DNA from: Nocardiopsis alborubida
Lineage (GTDB): Bacteria; Actinomycetota; Actinomycetes; Streptosporangiales; Streptosporangiaceae
Assembly (NCBI RefSeq): GCF_012396365.1
Contig: NZ_JAAXPG010000018.1
Span: 1-64,000 of the forward strand
Direction of reading: 5' to 3'
DNA length: 64,000 bases
Shown piece after piece: positions 19,384 to 27,706 of the stretch. The number at the start of each line of letters is the position of its first letter. The first letter of the stretch is position 1. Under the pieces are notes generated by a model. That model saw nothing but the letters and a program-made list of their open reading frames with translations, made no database searches and had not been told where the DNA came from. The position numbers and the translations under genes were made by a program.

Positions 19384-19394
19384 CCCGACGCTAA

Positions 19395-19410
19395 TTTCAT
19401 AAGACGGAAG
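19395..19410 (+). promoter_or_regulatory. Second copy of the aceB-type regulatory motif, upstream of glcD
   Basis: TTTCATAAGACGGAAG matches TTTCGTATTGCGGAAG (17756-17771) at 12 of 16 positions. It lies in the 147-nt aceB-glcD gap, which is locally AT-rich. Confidence 0.6.
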
Positions 19411-19420
19411 ACAACTTCCA

Positions 19421-19450
19421 CTGCACCCCTTGCATGCGCGAGGGGTGCAG
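19421..19450 (+). terminator. Hairpin between aceB and glcD
   Basis: Perfect 10-bp stem CTGCACCCCT / AGGGGTGCAG with a 10-nt loop (19431-19440). No T-run, so it may attenuate or stabilise rather than end the aceB transcript. Confidence 0.55.
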
Positions 19451-19530
19451 TCGTACGTTCACCTTGCGAGGTCGCGTCCGGAAACGGGCGGGACCGTCCG
19501 TGTCCGCGCAGGTGGAACCGGGAGGCGCCC

Positions 19531-21012
19531 ATGTCCGAGACCGAGGAGGCGCAGGCGGCCGTGGCCGGGCTCGTCCCGCGCCTGCGCCGGATCTGCGGCG
19601 AGGACGGCGTGCTCACCGACACCGCCCAGCGCCGCACCTACGAGAGCGACGGGCTGCCCCACCACCGCGCCCTCCCCGGCGTCGTGGTACTGCCCACCAC
19701 CGCCGACCAGGTCGCCGCCGTCGTACGCCTGTGCGCCGAGAACGGCGTGCCCTTCGTCCCGCGCGGCGCGGGCACCGGCCTGTCCGGGGGAGCGCTCCCC
19801 CGCGCCGAGGGCGTCCTGCTGGTCACCTCGCGCATGCGCCGCATCCTGGAGATCGACGTCGAGAACGAGTGCGCGGTCGTCGAACCCGGTGTGGCCAACC
19901 TGGACGTCACCCGCGCCGCCGCGCCCCACGGCTACTACTACGCGCCCGACCCCTCCAGCCAGCAGGTGTGCTCCGTGGGCGGCAACGTCGCCGAGAACTC
20001 CGGCGGCGCCCACTGCCTCAAGTACGGGTTCACCGTCAACCACGTGCGCGGCCTGGACATCGTCACGCCCGCCGGCGAGCAGGTGAGCCTGGGCGGCAAG
20101 AACCCCGGTGCGCACGGCTACGACCTCGTCGGGGCCTTCATCGGCTCCGAGGGCACCCTGGGCGTGGCCACCCGGATCACCGTGGGCCTCACCCGGTCCC
20201 CGGAGCGCACCGTCACACTGCTGTCGGCGTTCACCTCGATGGACGCGGGCGGCCGGGCGGTCAGCTCCATCATCTCCGCCGGGGTGCTGCCCTCGGCCGT
20301 GGAGATGATGGACGCGCTGGCCATCGAGGCCGCCGAGAGGGCTGTGGCCTGCGACTACCCCGAGGGCGCCGCGGCCGTGCTGGTCGTGGAGCTGGACGGG
20401 CCCGCGGCGGAGGTCGAGGCCCAGCTCGCCGAGGTCACCCGGCTGTGCGCGGAGGCGGGCGCCTTCGAGACCCGCGCCGCCAGCGACGCCGACGAGCGCG
20501 CCCGGATCTGGAAGGGCCGCAAGTCGGCCTTCGCCGCCGTCGGCCGGATCAGCCCCGCCTACATCGTCCAGGACGGCGTCGTCCCGCGCACGGCCCTGCC
20601 CGAGGTGCTGCGGCGCATCACCGAGCTGTCGGCGGCCTCGGGCATCCGCGTCGCCAACGTCTTCCACGCCGGGGACGGCAACCTGCACCCGCTCGTGCTC
20701 TTCGACGACGCGGAGCCGGGCGCGGCGGAGCGGGCGGAGGAGGTCTCCGGCGCCATCCTCGACCTGTGCATCGAGCACGGCGGCTCCATCACCGGCGAGC
20801 ACGGGGTGGGCGTGGACAAGGCGTGCAAGATGCCGCGCATGTACGGCCCCGACGACCTGGCCACCTTCGACCTGTTCCGCCGGGCCCTGGATCCCGGCGG
20901 GCTCGCCAACCCGGACAAGCTGCTGCCCACCCCGCGCCTGTGCGGCGAGCGGCCCGGGGTGCGCACGGGGGTGCACCCGCTGGTGGAGGCGGGAAAGGCC
21001 GAGCAGTTCTGA
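19531..21012 (+). CDS. glcD: Glycolate oxidase subunit GlcD (FAD-linked)
   Basis: FAD subunit of glycolate oxidase (493 aa), oxidising glycolate to glyoxylate. The FAD_binding_4 domain has P-R-G-A-G-T-G-L-S-G-G and S-V-G-G-N-V-A-E-N-S-G-G-A-H. The C-terminal cap ends with the H-x-x-D-G-N-L-H-P segment (F-H-A-G-D-G-N-L-H-P) and G-E-H-G-V-G. ATG has GGAGG 5 nt upstream. It starts the glcDEF set; glcE follows 34 nt later. A lactate dehydrogenase of the same family cannot be excluded by sequence alone, but the glcE/glcF/aceB context favours glycolate. Confidence 0.93.
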   Translation: MSETEEAQAAVAGLVPRLRRICGEDGVLTDTAQRRTYESDGLPHHRALPGVVVLPTTADQVAAVVRLCAENGVPFVPRGAGTGLSGGALPRAEGVLLVTSRMRRILEIDVENECAVVEPGVANLDVTRAAAPHGYYYAPDPSSQQVCSVGGNVAENSGGAHCLKYGFTVNHVRGLDIVTPAGEQVSLGGKNPGAHGYDLVGAFIGSEGTLGVATRITVGLTRSPERTVTLLSAFTSMDAGGRAVSSIISAGVLPSAVEMMDALAIEAAERAVACDYPEGAAAVLVVELDGPAAEVEAQLAEVTRLCAEAGAFETRAASDADERARIWKGRKSAFAAVGRISPAYIVQDGVVPRTALPEVLRRITELSAASGIRVANVFHAGDGNLHPLVLFDDAEPGAAERAEEVSGAILDLCIEHGGSITGEHGVGVDKACKMPRMYGPDDLATFDLFRRALDPGGLANPDKLLPTPRLCGERPGVRTGVHPLVEAGKAEQF

Positions 21013-21046
21013 GGCGCGGACGGACCGCGAGCACGGGGGAGAACAC

Positions 21047-22246
21047 GTGACACTCGTCGAGGGACCGGACGCCAGGGACGGCGCCCTGCGGGAAGGGACC
21101 GGCGCCGACGCGGTGGGCGGCCTCGTCCCCGCGCGCGTGGCGCGTCCGGCCGACACCCGGGGTCTGGGCCGGGTCATGGCGTCCGCCGCCCGGGAGGGGC
21201 TGGCCGTCGTCGCGCGCGGCGGGGGCACGGCCCTGGACTGGGGCGGCCTCCCGCGCGGCCTGGACCTGCTCGTGGACACCGCCGACCTGTCGTGGACCGA
21301 GCACATCGCGGGCGACCTGGTGGTGGAGGTGGGCGCGGGAACCCCCGTGGCCGAGCTCTACGACGTGCTGGCCGCCGCCGGGCAGAGGCTGTCGGCGGAC
21401 CCCGTGCGCACGGGCGGCACCGTGGGCGGGATGGTGGCCACGGGCGTGAGCGGTCCGCGCCGCCTGCTCACCGGTGCGCTGCGCGACCTGGTCATCGGGA
21501 TGACGGTGGTGCGCGCCGACGGCGTGGTGGCGCGCAGCGGCGGCCGGGTGGTCAAGAACGTGGCCGGGTACGACCTGGCCAAGCTGCACACCGGCGGCCT
21601 GGGCACCCTGGGCGTGATCGCCTCGGTGGCCTTCCGCCTGCATCCGCTGCCCCGGGCCCTGCGCGTGGTGACCCTCCCGGCTTCCTCCGCGGCGCACGCC
21701 GAGCACCTGCTGACGGCGCTGCGCCGGTGCACGGCGACGCCCGCGGCGGTCGAACTGGACTGGCCTCCGGGCAGTCTGCGGGTGGTGCTGGAGGGAACCC
21801 CGGGCGGCGTCGGGGCGCGGGTGGACGAGATCGCCGCGGCCGCTGGCACGGAACCCGAGGTGGCCGACGCCCTGCCCGAGGGCTGGGGCGTACTGCCCGC
21901 CGAGGGCACGCTCGCCCTGGTGTCCGTGCCGCCCGCCGAGAGCGTCCGGGCCGCGGTGCGGGTGAACGAGCTGTCCGGCGCGGGCGTCAGCGGCTCGGCC
22001 CGGGCGGGGGCGCTGTACGCGTCCTTCCCACCGGGTACCGACGCCGCCGAGGTGGCGGCCGTGCTCGACGGCGTGCGTTCGGTTCCCGGCTGGAGGATGA
22101 CCCTGCTGCGCGCGGAACCGCACGTCCACGCCGCCGGTGTGGACCTGTGGGGGGAGGTCCCCGGGCTGCCGCTGATGCGCGCGGTCAAGGACTCCCTCGA
22201 CCCCGGACACCGCCTGGCCCCCGGGCGCTTCGCGGGCGGCATCTGA
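21047..22246 (+). CDS. glcE: Glycolate oxidase subunit GlcE (FAD-binding)
   Basis: Second FAD-binding subunit (399 aa), shorter than GlcD. It has the PCMH-type FAD fold: A-R-G-G-G-T-A-L-D-W-G, T-G-G-T-V-G-G-M-V-A-T-G and G-R-V-V-K-N-V-A-G-Y-D-L-A-K-L. GTG start chosen for the GGGGGA ribosome-binding site 5 nt upstream. GlcE works in a complex with GlcD and GlcF at the inner face of the membrane. glcF begins 27 nt downstream. Confidence 0.92.
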   Translation: MTLVEGPDARDGALREGTGADAVGGLVPARVARPADTRGLGRVMASAAREGLAVVARGGGTALDWGGLPRGLDLLVDTADLSWTEHIAGDLVVEVGAGTPVAELYDVLAAAGQRLSADPVRTGGTVGGMVATGVSGPRRLLTGALRDLVIGMTVVRADGVVARSGGRVVKNVAGYDLAKLHTGGLGTLGVIASVAFRLHPLPRALRVVTLPASSAAHAEHLLTALRRCTATPAAVELDWPPGSLRVVLEGTPGGVGARVDEIAAAAGTEPEVADALPEGWGVLPAEGTLALVSVPPAESVRAAVRVNELSGAGVSGSARAGALYASFPPGTDAAEVAAVLDGVRSVPGWRMTLLRAEPHVHAAGVDLWGEVPGLPLMRAVKDSLDPGHRLAPGRFAGGI

Positions 22247-22273
22247 ACACGTGCGAACACCCTGGGAGGGCCC

Positions 22274-23596
22274 GTGACCGACCTACCTACCGCGGACGAG
22301 CGCGACCGGCTGTTCTCCGACCTGCTCAACGACTGCGTCCACTGCGGTTTCTGCCTGCCCACCTGTCCCACGAACGTGCTGTGGGGCCAGGAGATGGACT
22401 CGCCGCGCGGACGGATCCACCTGATGGCGCAGACGCACACCGAGGACGTGCTGACCGAGACCGCGGTCGGGCACTTCGACAACTGCCTGGGATGCCTGGC
22501 GTGCGTGACCGCCTGCCCGTCGGGGGTGGCCTACGACGCCCTCATCGACTCCACCCGGCACCGGGTGGAGAAGGAGCACGAGCGGCCCGCGGGCGAGCGG
22601 GCGCTGCGCGGGGCGATCTTCGCGCTGTTCCCGTACCGGCGCAGGCTGGGGCTGCTGCGCGGGCCGCTGCGCGCCTACCAGGCCAGCGGCGTCTCCTCGC
22701 TGGTGCGGCGCACGGGGCTGCTGGAACGGATGTCCCCCGCCCTGGCCACCATGGAGCGGATCTCGCCGCCGCTGTCGTCGCCCCCTCCCGCGCTGCCGGA
22801 GCTGCTGCCCGCCGTGGGACGGGCGCGGGCCCGGGTGGGCATGCTGGTGGGCTGTGTGCAGGGGGCGTTCTTCCCCGAGGTCAACACCGCGACCGCGCGG
22901 GTGCTGGCCCTGGAGGGCTGCGACGTGGTGATCCCCCGCGCCCAGGGCTGCTGCGGGGCCCTGTCCGGGCACGCCGGGCGGATGGAGGAGTCGGCCGACC
23001 TCGCCCGGAGCCTGGTCGAGGTGTTCGAACGCGAGCGGGTGGACCGGATCGTGGTCAACTCGGCCGGGTGCGGGTCCAGCATGAAGCACTTCGACCGCAC
23101 CCTGGCCGAGGCGGGCGCGGACCGGGCCTGGGTGCGCCGGGGGCGCGCCCTGTCCGAGCGGGTCGCGGACCTCACCGAGTTCCTGGTGGAGCTGGGGCCG
23201 CGCGCGGAGCGCCACCCCCTCCCCCTGCACGCGGCCTACCACGACGCGTGCCACCTCTCCCACGGCCAGGGCGTCACCCGTCCGCCCCGCGCCCTGCTCG
23301 CGGGCATCCCGGAACTGCGCGTGTCCGACCTGCCCAACAGCGAGATCTGCTGCGGCTCGGCGGGGGTGTACAACCTGCTCAAGCCCGAGGCCGCCCAGGA
23401 ACTCGGCGACCGCAAGGGGCGGGACGTGGCCTCCACCGGCGCCGACGTCCTGGTGTCGGGGAATCCCGGGTGCTCGCTCCAGATAGCGTCCGCCATGGAG
23501 CGCGCGGGTTCTCCGGTCGCGGTGACCCACACCGCCCGGGTGCTGGACGCCTCGCTGCGAGGGTTGACCGTCGGGCGGCTGCTGGGACGCCGCTGA
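22274..23596 (+). CDS. glcF: Glycolate oxidase iron-sulfur subunit GlcF
   Basis: Iron-sulfur subunit (440 aa) that passes electrons on from the flavin subunits. It carries two 4Fe-4S clusters: C-V-H-C-G-F-C-L-P-T-C-P (about residues 17-28) and C-L-G-C-L-A-C-V-T-A-C-P (about 73-84). Two Cys-Cys-Gly (CCG) domains follow (Q-G-C-C-G-A-L-S-G-H and E-I-C-C-G-S-A-G-V-Y). GTG start has GGGAGGG 3 nt upstream. Last gene of the glycolate cluster. Confidence 0.94.
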   Translation: MTDLPTADERDRLFSDLLNDCVHCGFCLPTCPTNVLWGQEMDSPRGRIHLMAQTHTEDVLTETAVGHFDNCLGCLACVTACPSGVAYDALIDSTRHRVEKEHERPAGERALRGAIFALFPYRRRLGLLRGPLRAYQASGVSSLVRRTGLLERMSPALATMERISPPLSSPPPALPELLPAVGRARARVGMLVGCVQGAFFPEVNTATARVLALEGCDVVIPRAQGCCGALSGHAGRMEESADLARSLVEVFERERVDRIVVNSAGCGSSMKHFDRTLAEAGADRAWVRRGRALSERVADLTEFLVELGPRAERHPLPLHAAYHDACHLSHGQGVTRPPRALLAGIPELRVSDLPNSEICCGSAGVYNLLKPEAAQELGDRKGRDVASTGADVLVSGNPGCSLQIASAMERAGSPVAVTHTARVLDASLRGLTVGRLLGRR

Positions 23597-23614
23597 GCCG
23601 CACCTCCACCGCCA

Positions 23615-23630
23615 CAGTGACGCACATCAC
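23615..23630 (+). promoter_or_regulatory. Crp/cAMP-receptor-type site upstream of the ECF sigma gene
   Basis: AGTGA-CGCACA-TCACA matches the Crp consensus TGTGA-N6-TCACA at 9 of 10 positions and includes the actinobacterial core GTG-N8-CAC. It lies just after glcF and 81 nt before the sigma-factor ATG. Binding is inference. Confidence 0.5.
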
Positions 23631-23711
23631 ATGGGCTCCGGGGATTTTCCCGTCCTCCCCTCGAACAACGGCCGCTCCGGCGACACAAGGGGTGAGAGAG
23701 AGGAGCTGCCG

Positions 23712-24281
23712 ATGGTGCGCGACAACAACGGCGACCCACCCGAGCACACGGCGTTCGACGCGCTGTTCGAGCGGTACTACGACGCGGTGTACGACTACGC
23801 CCGCCGCAGGGTCGGCCCCGATCTGGCCGACGACGTGGCCTCGGAGACCTTCGCGGTCGCCTGGCGGCGGCGGGCGGGGGTGCCCGTGGGCCGGGAACTG
23901 CCCTGGCTGTACGCCTGCGCCCGCCGTATCACCCTCGCCAAGCTGCGCGAGGTCAGGAAGCGCGGTGAGGTCCCCCCTCCCCCGGAGGAGGTCTGGGGCG
24001 GTTCCCAGGACGACGCCGAACGGGTCGTCCGCCGCCAGACGGCCCTGAGCGCCCTGGCCCGGCTCTCCGACACCGACCGCGAGCTCGTGATGCTCGTGAC
24101 CTGGGAGGGTCTGAGCAGCCGCGGGGCCGCGCAGGTGGTGGGCTGCTCACCCGTGACCGCACGCGGACGGCTGCACCGCGCCCGCAAGCGCCTCCAGGAG
24201 CTCATGGACGACACCGCACACCCCGCCGAGGACAGGAAGGACGCCTCGTGGACGACGTCACCGCGCTTCGCGCGCTCCTGA
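23712..24281 (+). CDS. RNA polymerase sigma factor, ECF family
   Basis: Sigma-70 factor of the ECF type (189 aa) with region 2 (F-x-x-Y-Y-D-A-V-Y-D-Y-A-R-R-R, then D-D-V-A-S-E-T-F-A-V-A-W) and region 4 (L-S-D-T-D-R-E-L-V-M-L-V-T-W-E-G-L-S, then the helix-turn-helix A-A-Q-V-V-G-C-S-P-V-T-A-R-G-R-L). An in-frame ATG exists 81 nt upstream, but 23712 has AGGAG 6 nt before it and gives a normal ECF length. The 3' end overlaps the next gene by 34 nt, which points to a sigma/partner pair. Confidence 0.9.
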   Translation: MVRDNNGDPPEHTAFDALFERYYDAVYDYARRRVGPDLADDVASETFAVAWRRRAGVPVGRELPWLYACARRITLAKLREVRKRGEVPPPPEEVWGGSQDDAERVVRRQTALSALARLSDTDRELVMLVTWEGLSSRGAAQVVGCSPVTARGRLHRARKRLQELMDDTAHPAEDRKDASWTTSPRFARS

Positions 24282-25330
24282 ACGACACAGACCCGCGCGC
24301 CGGGGAGACGGTCGGCCACGCCGACCGCCAGCGCGCACGGACGAAGGCCATCGCCCTGATGAACGACACCCCCGCCCGCCGCCCCCTGTGGCTCCGCCCC
24401 CCGGCCCTGGCCGGCGCCGCCGCCCTCACGGCGGCCGCCACCGCCGCCGTGCTCGTCCTCGGCACCGGTTCGGGGGACCCCGTCGGCGTCCCCGCCGCCT
24501 ACGCCGCGCCGCCCACCCCCCTGGAGGTGGTCGGCTCCACCCCCGAACCCGGTGAGCAGCGGCTGCTCGAACTGGCCGAGGCCGCCCGCAACGGCGGTGA
24601 CGCCCCGGGTGAGGGCGACGTCGCCTACGTCTCCTCCTCCGGGGTGGAACTGCTCTCCGTCACCAGTTACGCCGGTGAGGAGCCCGGCGACGAGGACCTG
24701 CACAGCGCGGGGTTCATCCCCTACCAGTGGCAGCACTGGCAGGGCCCCGAGGGCGACACCCGCGCGGTCAGCGCCCCGGGCGCGGCCGAGGACACCACCG
24801 GAGACGCGGAGGAGCACCGGGAGTTCCTCGACCGGCAGGCCGAGGACGTGGAGGAGAGGCTGGACCCGGTCCTGCTGTTCCCCGAGGAGCTGCCCACCGG
24901 GGCCGGGGCCATGGCCGACGCCCTCGCCGCCTGGAGCGGTGAGGACCCCGCGACCGACGCCGCCCTCGTCGACGCCCTGAACAACCTCTACGACCACCGC
25001 CCCCTGGACGGGGCCGAGGAGGCGGCCCTCATGGGGGTCCTGGCCGGGATTCCCGGCGTCGAGTACGCGGGGAGCACGCGCGACCCCCTGGCACGGGAGG
25101 GCGAGCTCTTCCAGGTACGGGTCGCGGAGCCCGACCAGACGACGCGCTACCGCTACCTCTTCGCCCCCGACACCGGGGACCTGCTCTACCGCGACGCCAC
25201 CGTACTGGAGGAGGAAAGCGGTGAGAGCTCCCTGGCCCAGCACGGACTGGAGCTGCCGGTGACCACGTCCTACCGGTCCTTCGTCTGGTCCGGCTGGGTG
25301 GAGGAGGTCGGCGCGCGCCCCGGGAGCTGA
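24248..25330 (+). CDS. Membrane protein of CU044_5270 type, likely partner of the ECF sigma factor
   Basis: Protein of 360 aa with a short cytoplasmic N-terminus (1-49, including D-D-V-T-A-L-R-A-L-L), one membrane helix (about 52-77) and a large outer domain with weak similarity across actinomycetes (CU044_5270 family, recognised from the N-terminal D-V-x-x-L-R-x-L pattern and its place after a sigma gene). GTG start inside the sigma gene gives a 34-nt overlap, and AGGAAGGA is upstream. An anti-sigma role is inferred from layout. There is no Cys/His zinc motif of the ZAS anti-sigma class. Confidence 0.75.
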   Translation: MDDVTALRALLNDTDPRAGETVGHADRQRARTKAIALMNDTPARRPLWLRPPALAGAAALTAAATAAVLVLGTGSGDPVGVPAAYAAPPTPLEVVGSTPEPGEQRLLELAEAARNGGDAPGEGDVAYVSSSGVELLSVTSYAGEEPGDEDLHSAGFIPYQWQHWQGPEGDTRAVSAPGAAEDTTGDAEEHREFLDRQAEDVEERLDPVLLFPEELPTGAGAMADALAAWSGEDPATDAALVDALNNLYDHRPLDGAEEAALMGVLAGIPGVEYAGSTRDPLAREGELFQVRVAEPDQTTRYRYLFAPDTGDLLYRDATVLEEESGESSLAQHGLELPVTTSYRSFVWSGWVEEVGARPGS

Positions 25331-25360
25331 GGCGAGACGTCCGGCGGCCCCGGCCGGGAA

Positions 25361-25405
25361 CCCGGACCGGCGCTCCGCCCCAGGGGGCGCAGAAGCCGGT
25401 CCGGG
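25361..25405. terminator. Convergent hairpin between sigma partner and dapF
   Basis: Perfect 11-bp arms (CCCGGACCGGC at 25361-25371 / GCCGGTCCGGG at 25395-25405) with a further GC stem inside the loop. Placed between two converging genes, so it can serve both. Confidence 0.65.
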
Positions 25406-25493
25406 CGGCCCGGTGCGCGGGGCCGCCGGCGTCGCGCGAACACCGGCCGGGCACCGGGCCCGTCCCGCACCGCCGCGCACGCCGCCGCGGGAA

Positions 25494-26309
25494 CTACACC
25501 AGGGCCGTCTCACCCTCGGCCACGATGACGGCCGGGCCGCTCAGCCTCGCACCGTCCGCGTCCAGGAAAACGGTGCACTCGCCTCCGAGGACCCGCACCC
25601 TCCAGGTCGCGCTCTCCCCACGGGGGGTGGCGGCCGCGGCGGCGGCGACGATCCCGGTCCCGCAGGAGCGGGTCTCCCCGGAACCCCGCTCGTACACGCG
25701 CATCTCCAGCACGCCCGGAGACACCTCGCGGTACACCTCGACGTTCGCCCCGGCGGGGAAGGCCTCCGCGTCCAGCACCGGCAGCTCGCCCAGGTCCACC
25801 TCGGCGACCGGCACGGTCACCTCGCAGGCCAGGTGCGGGTTGCCCACGGAGATCTGCTCACCGTGCACCACCTGACGGGCGAGCTTGGCGGAGGAGGTTC
25901 CCTGCATCTCCACCCGGCCCATGTCTATGGTGATGCCGCAGTCGGCCTCCACCTGGACCCCCTTGGCCCCGTCACGGGTGCCCACCTCGAAGCGGTCCCC
26001 CTCGACGAGCCCCGCGTGCAGCAGGTAGCGGGCGAACACCCGCACACCGTTGCCGCACATCTCGGCGACGCTGCCGTCGGCGTTGCGGTAGTCCATGAAC
26101 CACTCGGAGCGCTCGGCCGTGCGGGCCGCCGGGGCGAGGGCCTCACCGAGGGCGCGCGTGCGCACCACCCGCAGGACGCCGTCGCCGCCGATCCCGGCCC
26201 GGCGGTCGCACAGCAGGCGGACGGTCTCCTCCGTGAGGTCGAGCTCCCCGTCGGGGTCGGGGAGGATCACGAAGTCGTTCTCTGTTCCGTGGCCCTTGGC
26301 GAATCGCAT
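25494..26309 (-). CDS. dapF: Diaminopimelate epimerase
   Basis: Converts LL- to meso-diaminopimelate for lysine and peptidoglycan (271 aa). The catalytic cysteines lie in M-C-G-N-G-V-R and S-C-G-T-G, and K-G-H-G-T-E-N-D-F marks the N-terminus. Two in-frame ATGs exist. The inner one (26309) was chosen because it gives the family start M-R-F-x-K-G-H-G and lies 7 nt after a TAGGAT -10 element, typical of a leaderless message. The outer one at 26318 would add three residues. Divergent from miaA, with 85 nt between the starts. Confidence 0.95.
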   Translation of the reverse strand: MRFAKGHGTENDFVILPDPDGELDLTEETVRLLCDRRAGIGGDGVLRVVRTRALGEALAPAARTAERSEWFMDYRNADGSVAEMCGNGVRVFARYLLHAGLVEGDRFEVGTRDGAKGVQVEADCGITIDMGRVEMQGTSSAKLARQVVHGEQISVGNPHLACEVTVPVAEVDLGELPVLDAEAFPAGANVEVYREVSPGVLEMRVYERGSGETRSCGTGIVAAAAAATPRGESATWRVRVLGGECTVFLDADGARLSGPAVIVAEGETALV

Positions 26310-26316
26310 GCCGACC

Positions 26317-26322
26317 ATCCTA
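26317..26322 (-). promoter_or_regulatory. -10 element of dapF (leaderless geometry)
   Basis: TAGGAT on the minus strand, 7 nt upstream of the ATG at 26309. No ribosome-binding site. Confidence 0.5.
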
Positions 26323-26382
26323 GGCGCGGACGGCCACCGCCCCCGTCCGCCGCTCGACGGTCCGGCCGGGCCCGGGGCTGAC

Positions 26383-26388
26383 TACGCT
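26383..26388 (+). promoter_or_regulatory. -10 element of miaA (leaderless geometry)
   Basis: TACGCT lies exactly 6 nt before the ATG at 26395. GGAG in between is too close (2 nt) to act as a normal ribosome-binding site for that ATG. Confidence 0.5.
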
Positions 26389-26394
26389 GGAGAA

Positions 26395-27387
26395 ATGATC
26401 AAGGTGATCGCGGTCGTCGGCCCGACCGCTGTGGGCAAGTCGGACCTGGCCGTCGAGGTGGCCCTGCGGCTGGAGGAGCGCACGGGACGCCGGGGCGAGG
26501 TGATCAACGCCGACTCCATGCAGCTCTACCGCGGCATGGACATCGGCACCGCCAAGCTCACCGACGCCGAGAGACGCGGGGTGCCCCACCACCTGCTCGA
26601 CGTGTGGGAGGTCAGCGAACCCGCGGACGTCGCCAGCTACCAGGACATGGCGCGCGACCGCGTCGAACAGTGCGCCGACCGCGACGTCCTCCCCGTCCTG
26701 GTCGGCGGTTCGGGCCTGTACGTGCGCTCGGTCCTGGACCACCTGAACTTCCCCGGCACCGACCCCGCGGTCCGCGCGCGCCTGGAGGCGGAGCTCGGCG
26801 ACGTCGGCCCGGGCGTCCTGCACGCCCGTCTGGCCGAGGCCGACCCCGCGGCGGCCCGTGCCATCCTGCCGGGCAACGGGCGGCGGATCGTGCGCGCCCT
26901 GGAGGTCATCGAGCTGACCGGGGAGCCGTTCACCGCGAACCTGCCCGACCACACCTCCTTCTACCCGTGCACGCAGATCGGCCTGACCGCTCCGCGCACC
27001 GAGCTGGACGAGCGCATCGGCACCCGTGTGGACCGCATGTGGGAGCAGGGCCTGCTGGAGGAGGTCCGCGAGCTGGACGAGCTCGGGCTGCGCGAGGGCC
27101 GGACCGCCTCGCGCGCACTCGGTTACGCGCAGGCGCTCGCCCAGCTGGACGGCGCCCTGTCCGAGGAGGAGGCCAAGGCCGACACCGCCCAGGCCACCCG
27201 CCGGTTCGCCCGGCGCCAGGAGTCGTGGTTCCGGCGCGACCCGCGGGTGCGCTGGCTCCCCCACGACTCCCCCGACCTCGTGGAACGCGCCCTGGCCCAG
27301 GTGGAGCGGGCCCTGTCGGGAACCTCGGAGGAGCCGGGCGAGGCGCTGGTGGACGTGTCGACCTGGGTGCCCCGCTCCGCGCGCTGA
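26395..27387 (+). CDS. miaA: tRNA dimethylallyltransferase
   Basis: Adds an isopentenyl group to A37 of tRNAs that read UNN codons (330 aa). P-loop G-P-T-A-V-G-K-S (about 9-16), D-S-M-Q-L-Y-R-G-M-D-I-G-T-A-K, and V-G-G-S-G-L-Y-V-R, then R-R-F-A-R-R-Q-E-S-W-F-R-R-D near the end. The frame is open upstream, but ATG 26395 gives the family start. GTG at 26404 is an alternative. The product of its reaction is the substrate of MiaB, also in this window. Confidence 0.95.
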   Translation: MIKVIAVVGPTAVGKSDLAVEVALRLEERTGRRGEVINADSMQLYRGMDIGTAKLTDAERRGVPHHLLDVWEVSEPADVASYQDMARDRVEQCADRDVLPVLVGGSGLYVRSVLDHLNFPGTDPAVRARLEAELGDVGPGVLHARLAEADPAAARAILPGNGRRIVRALEVIELTGEPFTANLPDHTSFYPCTQIGLTAPRTELDERIGTRVDRMWEQGLLEEVRELDELGLREGRTASRALGYAQALAQLDGALSEEEAKADTAQATRRFARRQESWFRRDPRVRWLPHDSPDLVERALAQVERALSGTSEEPGEALVDVSTWVPRSAR

Positions 27388-27430
27388 CCCCGCGGCGGGT
27401 CCGCGTCCGCCGCACACCCGCCCACACGTG

Positions 27431-27459
27431 ACGGCCGGGCCCGCGAAGGGCCCGGCCGT
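27431..27459 (+). terminator. Terminator of miaA
   Basis: Perfect 12-bp stem (27431-27442 / 27448-27459), loop GCGAA, 43 nt after the stop, followed by TTCGCCTT. Confidence 0.8.
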
Positions 27460-27581
27460 TCGCCTTCCACACTCCCCCCGCCTTCCTTTCCGCGGGTCCG
27501 CGGCCCCTGTCCCGCTCTCCCGCGTCCCCGGCCCGTTTTCCCTCCCGAAAACCCTTGCCCCGGCCTCCCGGGTGACCTACT

Positions 27582-27613
27582 TTGACTTTGTGACCAGTTT
27601 TGAAATCTGGTCA
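27582..27613 (+). promoter_or_regulatory. Promoter and operator of the TetR-P450 operon
   Basis: TTGACT (27582-27587) is a -35 candidate, with AAATCT (27603-27608) a possible -10 at a short 15-nt spacing. A perfect 7-bp dyad TGACCAG-N9-CTGGTCA covers 27591-27613, across the spacer and -10. The site is AT-rich in its centre and has the size of a TetR-family operator, so autorepression by the downstream regulator is likely. Confidence 0.65.
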
Positions 27614-27706
27614 AGCAGTCAGGGGAGGGAGGTGCGGATATGGTCATCGGCGTCAACACGCGTGGTCAGCGACACCTCGCACGCCCTCGACTCGCAGGAG
27701 TACACC

